This document shows positions 19,044-26,791 of a DNA stretch of 64,000 nucleotides, in pieces. How positions within the stretch are numbered: position 1 is the first letter of the stretch; each line of letters begins with the position of its first letter. The position numbers and the translations under genes were made by a program. Under the pieces are notes generated by a model. The model was not told the DNA's origin. It was given only the letters and a program-made list of their open reading frames with translations, and searched no databases. The DNA comes from Chania fonticola_B (lineage in GTDB: Bacteria > Pseudomonadota > Gammaproteobacteria > Enterobacterales > Enterobacteriaceae), in the NCBI RefSeq assembly GCF_048537545.1, contig NZ_CP183218.1. The stretch is one strand, 5' to 3'.

Positions 19044-19931
19044 TCAAAGTCCTGCGGTGACAATTTTAGCAGCCGCAGCCAACACGTCTTTGCGGGCTTC
19101 GGCATTCTGCTGTGGCTGCGTGAAATAGGTCACCAACACCAACGGTGCGTGGTTAGCTGGCCAAATCACGGCGATATCGTTAGTGGTACCGTAATCACCG
19201 CTGCCGGTTTTATCACCGACCACCCACGTGGTTGGCAGACCTGCGCGAATGCTGGCTCCGCCGGTAGTATTCCCCTTCATCCATTCAACCAGTTGAGCAC
19301 GCTGTGGTTCACCCAGCGCTTTGCCCAAGGTCAGGTTTTGCAGGCTTTTTGCCATCGCCTGCGGCGAGGTGGTGTCACGCTTATCACCCGGGATGGCGGT
19401 ATTTAAAGTGGGTTCGGTACGATCGAGACGGAAGGTTTTATCGCCGATAGTACGCGCAAATTCTGTCACTTTTGCCGGGCCGCCAAGATGCTCAAGGATC
19501 TTGTTCATCGCCGTGTTGTCACTGTACTGGATAGTGGCGGCGCTGAACTCGGCCAGGGTCATCCCGGTATCCAGATGTTTTTCGGCGACCGGGTTGTAGT
19601 TGACCAGATCGGATTGTTTGATCTCCATCCGCTTAGCCAAAAGATTTTTATCCGTCTCGCTCTGTTTTAACAACGCCGACACTGCCATCACCTTGCTGGT
19701 GCTGCACATGGGAAAACGTTCATCCCCACGATACAGGATCTGCGAATTATCGGCGGTATCGATCAGCGCCACGCCCAGGCGGCCACCGGAGTTTTTCTCC
19801 AGTTCAGACAGTTGCTGCTGAATATTGGCCTTGGCATTAGCGGGTTGCGCCCATAACGGTGCGCTACCGAACAGCAACGGCATAACCGTAGCGACCATCA
19901 GGGTGGTTTGACGTAATGTATTTCTAACCAT
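19044..19931 (-). CDS. Class A beta-lactamase of the FONA/SFO type
   Basis: 295 aa with a signal peptide (MVRNTLRQTTLMVATVMPLLFGSAPLWA, cleaved near residue 28), so it acts in the periplasm. All class A motifs are present: CSTSK with the catalytic serine (Ambler Ser70) at residue 77, YSDNT (SDN loop), RTEPTLNTA (Glu166 in the omega loop) and KTGSGDYG. The sequence closely matches my memory of the chromosomal FONA enzymes of Serratia fonticola, relatives of SFO-1, which hydrolyse cefotaxime. ATG 19931 is preferred over an in-frame GTG at 19943 because GAGG lies 6 bases before it. It is divergent from a LysR regulator. Confidence 0.95.
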   Translation of the reverse strand: MVRNTLRQTTLMVATVMPLLFGSAPLWAQPANAKANIQQQLSELEKNSGGRLGVALIDTADNSQILYRGDERFPMCSTSKVMAVSALLKQSETDKNLLAKRMEIKQSDLVNYNPVAEKHLDTGMTLAEFSAATIQYSDNTAMNKILEHLGGPAKVTEFARTIGDKTFRLDRTEPTLNTAIPGDKRDTTSPQAMAKSLQNLTLGKALGEPQRAQLVEWMKGNTTGGASIRAGLPTTWVVGDKTGSGDYGTTNDIAVIWPANHAPLVLVTYFTQPQQNAEARKDVLAAAAKIVTAGL

Positions 19932-19986
19932 GTTTTGCCTCACATAAAATGGATTAACGCAGCGGAGTTCTTTTCAGATGGCGGGA

Positions 19987-20050
19987 AATATCCTCTGTTA
20001 GGCCGTTATTGACAAGCGACAAGAATTTTCTCTAGCATAAAGAAAATCTT
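19987..20050. promoter_or_regulatory. Back-to-back bla and lysR promoters with dyad
   Basis: On the minus strand TTGTCA (20010-20015), 17 bases and GATATT (19987-19992) form the bla promoter. On the plus strand TTGACA (20009-20014), 18 bases and TAGCAT (20033-20038) form the regulator promoter. The -35 elements overlap, so one bound LysR dimer could affect both. An imperfect dyad AAGAATTTTCT / AGAAAATCTT lies at 20021-20050. Confidence 0.55.
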
Positions 20051-20063
20051 TTGGATAATACCC

Positions 20064-20939
20064 ATGCGCTCTAATCTTCCCCTGAATGCCCTACGTGCTT
20101 TTGAGGCCTCTGCCAGACATTTGAGTTTCACACGGGCAGCGCTGGAGCTCTATGTTACCCAGGCCGCCGTTAGCCAACAGGTGCGGCTGCTTGAAGAACG
20201 CCTGGGCATGGTGCTGTTTAAACGCTTACCCCGTGGTTTAGAAATGACGGAGGAATCACGGGCGCTGTTTGCCGTGTTAACCGACGCCTTTGGTCATATT
20301 GAAAAAGCCTTCCGGCAGTTTGAAGGGGGACAATTCCAGGAGGTGCTCACCGTGGCCGCCGTCGGCACCTTTGCCGTGGGCTGGCTGTTGCCGCGTCTTG
20401 ATCGGTTCAGGCAAGAGCATCCTTTTGTCGAACTGCGGTTGCGCACCAACAATAACGTCGTCAATCTGGCCGCCGAAGGGCTGGATTTCGCCATCCGTTT
20501 TGGTACCGGTTTGTGGCCATCAACCCATAACGAAATGCTGTTTGATGCTCCGTTGACCGTGTTGTGTACCCCCGCTACGGCTAAGCGGATCGTTACCCCT
20601 GCCGATCTGCTGCAGGAGGATTTGCTGCGTTCTTACCGTGCTGAAGAGTGGGAAAACTGGTTTGCCGCCGCTGGCCTGCAGGCGGTGAGAGTGAATGGCG
20701 CCATCTTTGATTCATCCCGTCTGATGATCGAGAGCGCCATCCATTCCGGTGGTGTGGCGTTAGCCCCAGCGAAAATGTTTGCCCGGGAGCTCGCCACCGC
20801 ACAGTTGGTGCGCCCTTTTGCTACCGAAATCAACATGGGCAGTTATTGGTTAACCCATTTAAAATCGAAGGCAATGACCCCGGCGATGGAAATATTTAGC
20901 GAATGGTTACTGAAGGAAGCGGCAGAAGATAATACGTAG
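20064..20939 (+). CDS. ampR: LysR-family regulator divergent from bla (AmpR-like)
   Basis: 291 aa. The N-terminal winged helix (NALRAFEASARHLSFTRAALELYVTQAAVSQQVRLLEERLG) is nearly the AmpR pattern, and the C-terminal half is a LysR effector domain (VAAVGTFAVGWLLPRL at about 98-113). AmpR proteins bind muropeptides and switch the divergent beta-lactamase gene. Position 132 bases from bla with shared promoter elements supports the same role. SFO-1, a mobile relative of this enzyme, is also linked to an ampR gene. Confidence in the family is high, and moderate in the inducer. Confidence 0.85.
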   Translation: MRSNLPLNALRAFEASARHLSFTRAALELYVTQAAVSQQVRLLEERLGMVLFKRLPRGLEMTEESRALFAVLTDAFGHIEKAFRQFEGGQFQEVLTVAAVGTFAVGWLLPRLDRFRQEHPFVELRLRTNNNVVNLAAEGLDFAIRFGTGLWPSTHNEMLFDAPLTVLCTPATAKRIVTPADLLQEDLLRSYRAEEWENWFAAAGLQAVRVNGAIFDSSRLMIESAIHSGGVALAPAKMFARELATAQLVRPFATEINMGSYWLTHLKSKAMTPAMEIFSEWLLKEAAEDNT

Positions 20940-20962
20940 GGGCGCAGCATGGCTGCGCCCCT
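20938..20962. terminator. GC-rich hairpin between lysR and ribulokinase genes
   Basis: AGGGGCGCAG, loop CATGG, CTGCGCCCCT is a perfect 10-bp stem between convergent genes and overlaps the regulator stop codon. There is no clear U tract on either strand, so termination is probable rather than certain. Confidence 0.5.
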
Positions 20963-20975
20963 CGAGTTTCCAGAC

Positions 20976-22601
20976 TTATTGCAGCTCCTCACGGATCCGT
21001 TTGGCCGCGCTTTGCAACAGCTTATAGGCCTCATAGCGGTTAGCGTGCAACGGGTGGAAATCCGCATTCGGTTGATATTGGCTATCCAACTCGGAAAACT
21101 GCGCCATCGCCTGCTCCACCGAGGCGGCAACCTTCCCCGCCACAGCACCCAGGATAGCCGACCCCAGCAATACCGGTTCTTCTGCCTTGGTTGTCAGCAC
21201 GGCGCAACCACAGCTATCCGCCAGCAACTGCCGCACCAACGGATGACGGCCAGCCCCGCCGCTGATCACGATCTGCTCAACGATGACGCCCATCTGAGAC
21301 TGGGCATCGAGGATTTGCCTGAGTCCATAGCCAATCCCGCAAATGCCAGCAACATACAGGGCCACCAGATTATCGAGATTGCTTTCCATACCCAACCCGG
21401 CAACCACAGCACGGGAATGGGGATCGGCAAAGGGGGCGCGGTTGCCAAGGAACTCGGGAACCACATGCAGGCCATTGGCGAGTTTTGCCGCTTCCGACGC
21501 AGAAACCATTTTGGTCAGCGCCAAATCGGCCAGCAAGGTTGGCAGTGAAATCCCCAATGCCTTAGCCTGCTCCGTTGCCTCTGGTGCCGCGGGGTGGAAC
21601 GAAACCAACTGCTTGATCGCCGCCCCCGCCGCGCTCTGCCCACCTTCATTCAACCAATATCCCGGCACCATTGCAGAGTAATATGGCCCCCAAACGCCTG
21701 GAACAAAGGCCGGGTTTTGCGTGGTGGTCATCGTGCAGGACGACGTGCCAAACACGTAAGCCAGGTTATTGGTGACGCCACCGCCGACACCGACGGTACC
21801 AATCCCGCCAGCATGGGCATCAATCAAGCCTACGGCGACGGGCGTCCCCGCTACTAATCCCATTTCTTTGGCGGCATCTGTCGTCAAGCCTTCGCCACAA
21901 GGCGTACCGGGCTCTTGGATGCGATCCCCAATGCGGAGGAACGCTTCGTCTGCCAACTCTTCAAGGCCGATGGTACGGAAATAGCCCGGATCCCAACGTT
22001 TCTCATGGGCCAGATAGGTCCATTTGCAGGTCACCGTACAGACGGAGCGAGCCAAGTCCCCAGTGGCACGCCAGGTCAGGAAATCGGCCAGATCGAAGAA
22101 CTGCCAGGCGCTATCGTAGACCGTACGACGGTTCTCCTTCAGCCAAAGCAGCTTGGGCGTTTCCATTTCTGGGGAGATTTTACCGCCAACGTAGTTGAGC
22201 ACCGGATGTCCGGTGGCGTTGATCCGCTCGGCCTGCTCCGTGGCCCGATGGTCCATCCACACAATAATGTTACGGTCGGGATCTTCAGATGGCCCTACTG
22301 CCAGGGGGTTGCCATCTGCATCGAGTACCACCAGGGAACAGGTGGCATCAAAGCCGATGCCTGCCACATTGTCTGGGGCAATACCGGATGCGGCAACCGC
22401 CTGCTTGATGCTGGCACACACCGCTTGCCATATCTCACGGCTGGATTGTTCAACATAATTTTCCGGACCGCGGAACAGGGTGATCTCTTGGCTGGCATGC
22501 GCCAACATGGTACCCGAGAGATCAAAAACCCCTGCCCGTGCGCTGCCTGAACCCACATCGACACCAATAACGACCTGCTGTTGATTGTTCATCATTTTCA
22601 C
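20976..22601 (-). CDS. rbtK: FGGY-family kinase, probably D-ribulokinase
   Basis: 541 aa. The N-terminus has the FGGY phosphate-1 motif IGVDVGSGSARAGVFDLSG, the middle has IVWMDHRATEQAERIN and a catalytic aspartate in VGLIDAHAGGIG, and the C-terminal half has the adenosine motif IVISGGAGRHPLVRQLLAD. This form (YpCarbK-like, about 545 aa) phosphorylates D-ribulose to D-ribulose 5-phosphate. The gene follows rbtD by 3 bases, so the two form the ribitol route: ribitol to ribulose to ribulose 5-phosphate. No ribitol transporter gene is adjacent, unlike Klebsiella. A short alternative start (MNNQQQ) exists 9 bases in. Confidence 0.85.
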   Translation of the reverse strand: MKMMNNQQQVVIGVDVGSGSARAGVFDLSGTMLAHASQEITLFRGPENYVEQSSREIWQAVCASIKQAVAASGIAPDNVAGIGFDATCSLVVLDADGNPLAVGPSEDPDRNIIVWMDHRATEQAERINATGHPVLNYVGGKISPEMETPKLLWLKENRRTVYDSAWQFFDLADFLTWRATGDLARSVCTVTCKWTYLAHEKRWDPGYFRTIGLEELADEAFLRIGDRIQEPGTPCGEGLTTDAAKEMGLVAGTPVAVGLIDAHAGGIGTVGVGGGVTNNLAYVFGTSSCTMTTTQNPAFVPGVWGPYYSAMVPGYWLNEGGQSAAGAAIKQLVSFHPAAPEATEQAKALGISLPTLLADLALTKMVSASEAAKLANGLHVVPEFLGNRAPFADPHSRAVVAGLGMESNLDNLVALYVAGICGIGYGLRQILDAQSQMGVIVEQIVISGGAGRHPLVRQLLADSCGCAVLTTKAEEPVLLGSAILGAVAGKVAASVEQAMAQFSELDSQYQPNADFHPLHANRYEAYKLLQSAAKRIREELQ

Positions 22602-22604
22602 CTA

Positions 22605-23351
22605 TCAGAGATCGACGCTATTTGGCAGGATCACCAGATCACGTACGGTGACATGCTTCGAGCGCGTTACCATAAACAATACCGCTTCGGCCACTTCCCT
22701 TGGCTGCATCAGGCTGCCGTTGGCCAGAGCCTCTTCCATCTTGGCTTTTGGCCAATCGTCCAACAGCGCGGTAACCACCGGCCCCGGCAACACGGCGCCA
22801 ACCCGCACACCATATTGGGACACCTGTCGGCGTGTGGAGTGCACAAATGCCTGAACGGCAAATTTTGAGGCGGTATAAATCGGTTCCCAGATCACCGGGA
22901 CGACCCCGGCAATCGAACTGGTAAACAGAATATCGCCAGACTTTTGCTCGATCAGATGCGGCAGCACTGCCTGCACAGAACGGAACGCGGCGTTAATATT
23001 GAGATTAAGCACGCGATCCCAAACGTCCGGATCCCCTTCTGCCACCGGGCCGCCAATATAGGCGCCGGCATTGGCGTGAAAAATATCGAGTCGCCCGGCC
23101 GCCGCTAAAATACCGGGCAGCATGCCGGAAACCTGCTGCGGGTTGAGCAAATCGATGACCAGTGGATACGCGTTTTCGCCAAGTTCATCGGTCAGGCGTT
23201 GCAGCTTTTCCTGGTCACGGTCGATCAGCACCACTTTAGCCCCGGCCTGCAGGAAAATACGCGCACACTCCAGGCCGATACCCGAGGCCGCGCCGGTGAT
23301 CGCCGCGACCTTACCTTTGAGGGAGAAATTCAATTGGGTGAAATCTGTCAT
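22605..23351 (-). CDS. rbtD: Ribitol 2-dehydrogenase (short-chain dehydrogenase)
   Basis: 248 aa SDR. The NAD-binding motif TGAASGIGLE is at about residues 19-28, NAGAYIGGP follows strand 4, and the catalytic Ser-Tyr-Lys set is seen in FTSSIAGVV and YTASK. The sequence closely resembles Klebsiella ribitol dehydrogenase from memory, including VVTALLDDWPKAKM and VRDLVILPNSVDL at the C-terminus. It oxidises ribitol to D-ribulose with NAD+. AAAGGAA lies upstream of the ATG. A consensus -35 (TTGACA on the minus strand, 23435-23440) sits about 85 bases before the start. Confidence 0.9.
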   Translation of the reverse strand: MTDFTQLNFSLKGKVAAITGAASGIGLECARIFLQAGAKVVLIDRDQEKLQRLTDELGENAYPLVIDLLNPQQVSGMLPGILAAAGRLDIFHANAGAYIGGPVAEGDPDVWDRVLNLNINAAFRSVQAVLPHLIEQKSGDILFTSSIAGVVPVIWEPIYTASKFAVQAFVHSTRRQVSQYGVRVGAVLPGPVVTALLDDWPKAKMEEALANGSLMQPREVAEAVLFMVTRSKHVTVRDLVILPNSVDL

Positions 23352-23409
23352 GGTTGGGTTCCTTTATTAAACAAGAGATCAAATTTTCACGACGAAGTCA
23401 CCGCGTGTG

Positions 23410-23440
23410 AGTTCATCGAGTTAAGAAATTTGGCTGTCAA
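23410..23440 (-). promoter_or_regulatory. Candidate rbtD promoter with weak LacI-type operator
   Basis: Minus-strand TTGACA at 23435-23440, 17 bases, then GATGAA at 23412-23417. The spacer region (23410-23425) has a half-conserved match, centred on CG, to the strong palindrome at 23808-23823. The -10 is poor, as expected for a repressed or activated promoter. Confidence 0.35.
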
Positions 23441-23449
23441 TATTGCCCC

Positions 23450-23773
23450 TCACCCTAACCCTCTCCCAAAGGGAGAGGGAACCGAGCGTGCCACAGATTA
23501 GCTATCGAGCCTAACTTCAGCACCGAATTCGCAAGGGCTAAAACGTACCACCGCCGCTGACCTCAACGCCGTACCGCCCACTCTCCCTGTGGGAACCGAA
23601 CGTGCCACGGATTTGCTCTGGTGCCTGATTTCAGCACCGAACTCGCAAGAGCTATAACGTACCTTTTCCTTACCCGGCTTTATCTTTGCAAGGGTTGGAA
23701 ACTCACTTCCGCACCTGACCTTAACGCCGTGCCAGCCCCCTCTCCCTGTGGGAGAGGGTTGGGGTGAGGGGAC
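23450..23773. repeat. Tandem intergenic repeat units with palindromic ends
   Basis: A hairpin element CCCTCTCCC-AAA-GGGAGAGGG (about 23458-23479) is followed by unit 1 (23481-23594) and a diverged unit 2 (23595-23753). Both units start ACCGA(G/A)CGTGCCAC, contain TTCAGCACCGAA(T/C)TCGCAAG and end near CTCTCCCTGTGGGA. Unit 2 carries about 45 extra bases. The last hairpin is in inverted orientation. It does not look coding in any frame. Confidence 0.75.
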
Positions 23774-23807
23774 GTTTACGCACCCTGTCACACCCTTTGC
23801 TTACATC

Positions 23808-23823
23808 GCTCAATCGATTGAGC
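23808..23823. promoter_or_regulatory. 16-bp palindrome, predicted LacI-family operator
   Basis: GCTCAATCGATTGAGC is a perfect palindrome with a central CG, the hallmark of LacI/PurR-type operators. It lies 58 bases before the GTG start of the LacI-family regulator, so it probably mediates autoregulation. Confidence 0.6.
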
Positions 23824-23880
23824 ATAATTGCTACTTTTTATTTTTACTGTCAAGATATAGAAAATTGGGGAGCGAAATTT

Positions 23881-24897
23881 GTGACTGGGTTCAAAGCAAA
23901 AAAAACGACGATTTACGATCTGGCCGAACTGGCCGGAGCCTCCTCAAGTGCGGTCAGCGCCGTGCTCAATGGCAGTTGGAAAAAGCGCCGCATTGGCGCC
24001 CAACTGGCAGATAAAATCCTGCGCCTGGCCGAAGAACAAGGCTATACCGTCAATCAGCAGGCCAGCCTGCTGCGCCGCCGTAAATCAACCATGATCGGCA
24101 TGATCGTCCCCAAGTATGACAACCGTTATTTCGGTTCGATCGTCGAGCTATTCGAATCGATGGCCCGTGAACGCGGCCTGTTCCCGGTGATTACCTGCAC
24201 CAGCCGCGATCCTGAACTGGAAATCGAAGCGGCGCGCACCATGCTTTCCTATCAGGTTGACTGGATCATCTCCACCGGTGCCACCGCCCCCGACAATATC
24301 ACCGAGATCTGCGCTGCTTCCGGTATTTCAACGCTGAATCTCGATCTGCCAGGCACCCTCGCCCCTTCGGTGATCACCGATAACTATGCCGGGGCTAAAG
24401 AGCTGACGTTACGAATTCTGGCCAACTGTGAAAAACGGCTGGGCTACCTCAAGCCACTGATCTTTGTTGGCGGGCGCGGGGTTGACCATAACACCACGGA
24501 ACGCCTGCGCGGCTTCAGAGATGCCCACCGGCAGTTAGGCGTTGAGGTCATCGAAGAGAACCTGTTGGCCTGCGGCTATTCCCCAGACAAGGCCGAACTG
24601 GCGATGAAGACCTTTATGGCTCAAGGCGGCGATCTGCAAACCGGGCTATTCGTCAACTCGACGATCTCGCTCGAAGGCGTGATGCGCTGGTTGGTGGCGT
24701 CTGGCTATCGCGGTGATAAGCAGCCAGTGATGGGCTGCTTTGACTGGGACCCTTTCGTACTGCTGTTAGGCCATGACATCGTGATGGTGAAGCAGGACGT
24801 CAACAAGATGTTGCAGGCGGCGTTTGCGCTGATCGATGCCAACTCCCAAGAAAAGCAACTGATTGAAATACCGCCGATCTTCCCAGAGATGATTTGA
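23881..24897 (+). CDS. rbtR: LacI-family repressor of the ribitol genes
   Basis: 338 aa starting at GTG 23881 with GGGGAG 8 bases upstream. The N-terminal helix-turn-helix reads TIYDLAELAGASSSAVSAVLNG with the hinge region ending near ILRLAEEQGYTVNQQASLLRRRKS. The rest is a periplasmic-binding-protein-like sensor (IGMIVPKYDNRYFGSIVELFE, then IISTGA). It is divergent from rbtD-rbtK, as the ribitol repressor is in Klebsiella, and has a palindromic operator before it. The effector is inferred to be ribitol or D-ribulose. The frame continues upstream of the GTG, but that part covers the operator and is unlikely to be translated. Confidence 0.8.
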   Translation: MTGFKAKKTTIYDLAELAGASSSAVSAVLNGSWKKRRIGAQLADKILRLAEEQGYTVNQQASLLRRRKSTMIGMIVPKYDNRYFGSIVELFESMARERGLFPVITCTSRDPELEIEAARTMLSYQVDWIISTGATAPDNITEICAASGISTLNLDLPGTLAPSVITDNYAGAKELTLRILANCEKRLGYLKPLIFVGGRGVDHNTTERLRGFRDAHRQLGVEVIEENLLACGYSPDKAELAMKTFMAQGGDLQTGLFVNSTISLEGVMRWLVASGYRGDKQPVMGCFDWDPFVLLLGHDIVMVKQDVNKMLQAAFALIDANSQEKQLIEIPPIFPEMI

Positions 24898-25020
24898 GGT
24901 AACTGCAGTCCACAGCAAAATGCACGGTAAGGGAGTCGGGAGTAATAATCTTTTTTTCTGAATATAACAGGCGATGTAAGCAGGCAATCAGAAGTAAACC
25001 ATTGTCCCCAAACATTATGA

Positions 25021-25524
25021 TTAACGGATTTCTGATAACTCGGGTTCCAGCAAAAGACTCATATCAAAACCCGTTATCCGAAAACCAACCTCTTTATATA
25101 ACTTTAAAGCCCTTTGATTATCCGGGGACACTCTTAGTTCTACCTCATACACGCCCTGGCCAGTCAGCTCATTCAGAAACGCACGGATAAAATCCCTGCC
25201 TATCCCCTTACCCTGAAACTCTGGGATAAGCATTATATCTGATAAAAAAACTGAGTTATCCTCCAAGCTGAACCACAGATATCCCACAGCCTGAGCGTCA
25301 TGTTCATAAGTTCTAAAATGGTTATTTTGAGTGTTGATACCCTCCGGCAAGGCTGTTTTAAATGATTTCGACGCTTCTTCCTGGGCTTTTTTACGGCTGT
25401 ACCGATGATTTGTCATCAGGTCTTCAATATAGTCATTTAAAGAGAGGTCCGCCCAGAGGTCAAACTCGTCGCAATGCATGGGCCTATAAATTGATTTGGG
25501 GATTTTTGACTGTTTTGTTTTCAA
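25021..25524 (-). CDS. GNAT-family N-acetyltransferase
   Basis: 167 aa. The acetyl-CoA binding motif A is clear (LSDIMLIPEFQGKGIGRDFIRAFLN), followed by motif B (VSPDNQRALKLYKEVGFRITGF). These enzymes transfer acetyl from acetyl-CoA to an amine; the substrate is unknown. The longest frame starts at TTG 25524 without a clear ribosome site; ATG 25479 (MHCDEFDLW) is an alternative that would shorten the protein by 15 residues. Codon use is AT-richer than neighbouring genes. It stands alone between the LacI regulator and the diguanylate cyclase gene. Confidence 0.8.
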   Translation of the reverse strand: MKTKQSKIPKSIYRPMHCDEFDLWADLSLNDYIEDLMTNHRYSRKKAQEEASKSFKTALPEGINTQNNHFRTYEHDAQAVGYLWFSLEDNSVFLSDIMLIPEFQGKGIGRDFIRAFLNELTGQGVYEVELRVSPDNQRALKLYKEVGFRITGFDMSLLLEPELSEIR

Positions 25525-25627
25525 TCTACTGTCTCACACTTAATAGTAACGTAACGCATGCTGAGTACTACCCTACCGAATTAGCCATCGATTCAACATA
25601 AGTCTGGTGCGGCGAATAACTTGCCGA

Positions 25628-26599
25628 TTAACTCCGCATACACTTGGATTTCTTGATCCGGTACATGGTGGAGTCCCCTTCTGCCAGCAAGGTTTCCAAG
25701 CTATGGGGCGTGGCGGGATCAAACTCGACGATGCCAAAGGAGAACGCCAGTTGGTAAGGGCTGATCTGCGAGGCATTATGTTCATCCACGTAGCGTTGCA
25801 GGGCTAAAATCCCCTGTTCGGCTTCGCTTTTGCTACGGCTGCCCATCAGCGCGACAAACTCGTCACCGCCCAAACGGGCTATCACGTCAAAATAGCCAAA
25901 CACCCGTTTCATCAGCTCGGAAAAATAGATTAACGCCCGGTCACCTTCCCCATGGCCGAAAGTGTCGTTAATCAATTTGAATTTATCGAGGTCGATAAAT
26001 ATCAGGCTGGCCTTAACCCCTTTCATCTGACAATGTTGCAGCATATGACCTGCCAGGGAGATAAAGCCACGGCGATTGGATATTTGCGTCAGTTCGTCAG
26101 AAGTTGATGCCTGAAAGGCACGTAGCTCATCTTCGACCATCGAGGCCAGATCGCGCAGCGCCACCGCATCTTCGGCATCAAACTGCCGGGGTTTATCGTC
26201 GATCAGGCACAGGGTCCCCATCTTCAGATCGCCGGAGTAGCTCAGTGGACAACCGGCGTAGAAACGGATGTGTGGCGAGTCTTTGACCAGAGGATTATCC
26301 GCAAAGCGATCGTCCTGCAGCGTATCGGGAATGAACAAAATATCGTTACCCAGAATGGCGTGACCACACAACGAAATATCTCTTGGCGTTTCCGTAGCCG
26401 CTCCCAGCCCACAGTTGGACTTGAACCATTGGCGGTTTTCGTCGACCAGACTCACCAAGGCAATGGGGACACCGAATAGCCGGCGGGCCATGCGTGTCAC
26501 CCGATCGAAGCGCTCTTCTGGCAGAGTGTCCAACAGATGCAGGGAACGCAGAGCCTTCAATCGCTGTACTTCATTCGCAGGTATCTCTGGCGTTTTCAT
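25628..26599 (-). CDS. GAF-GGDEF diguanylate cyclase
   Basis: 323 aa. A GAF sensor domain spans about residues 20-160 (LFGVPIALVSLVDENRQWFKS, SLCGHAIL, GCPLSYSGDLKMGTLCLID). The GGDEF domain follows, with FIDLDKFKLINDTFGHGEGD and the intact active-site motif GGDEF at 244-248, so synthesis of cyclic di-GMP from two GTP is expected. The product-inhibition RxxD site is absent (GYFD in its place). There is no membrane segment, so it is cytoplasmic. The start is ATG 26599; the frame extends to 26698. It likely links a small-molecule or redox signal to biofilm or motility control. Confidence 0.85.
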   Translation of the reverse strand: MKTPEIPANEVQRLKALRSLHLLDTLPEERFDRVTRMARRLFGVPIALVSLVDENRQWFKSNCGLGAATETPRDISLCGHAILGNDILFIPDTLQDDRFADNPLVKDSPHIRFYAGCPLSYSGDLKMGTLCLIDDKPRQFDAEDAVALRDLASMVEDELRAFQASTSDELTQISNRRGFISLAGHMLQHCQMKGVKASLIFIDLDKFKLINDTFGHGEGDRALIYFSELMKRVFGYFDVIARLGGDEFVALMGSRSKSEAEQGILALQRYVDEHNASQISPYQLAFSFGIVEFDPATPHSLETLLAEGDSTMYRIKKSKCMRS

Positions 26600-26791
26600 C
26601 GCTACATCCACTCCAATTAAACTCAAGGTCTTTCTCGGGAAAGCAAGACAGCTAGTTGCAGGATAATATCGTTCGCCACCGCTGGCAATCCGATGCACAA
26701 AACAGATGCCACTTTGCCCCTGTTTTCAGACGTTTGATTAGGCTATCGCCACCTAAACTAGCCGTTTAGGCTTAAAAGCAAGGCATCCGGT

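Larger units (their letters stand above)
23352..23880. other. Divergent regulatory region of the ribitol genes
   Basis: 529 bases between rbtD and its regulator. It contains the rbtD promoter, the tandem repeat array and the LacI-type operator listed separately. No gene is supported; a 97-codon minus-strand frame crosses the repeats and is taken as chance. Confidence 0.6.

Noticed and set aside
19044..20939. bla plus regulator as a recently acquired mobile resistance unit
   Set aside because: No insertion sequence, integron or target-site repeats flank it; base composition and the species-type enzyme fit a resident chromosomal gene.
20949..21548. 199-codon plus-strand frame over the ribulokinase C-terminus
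   Set aside because: Shadow of the FGGY kinase; no ribosome site.
23450..23773. CRISPR array
   Set aside because: Only two long diverged units without short regular spacers; palindromic repeats instead.
23498..23791. 97-codon minus-strand frame across the intergenic repeats
   Set aside because: It consists of repeat sequence and includes a repeated hairpin; it looks like chance opening.
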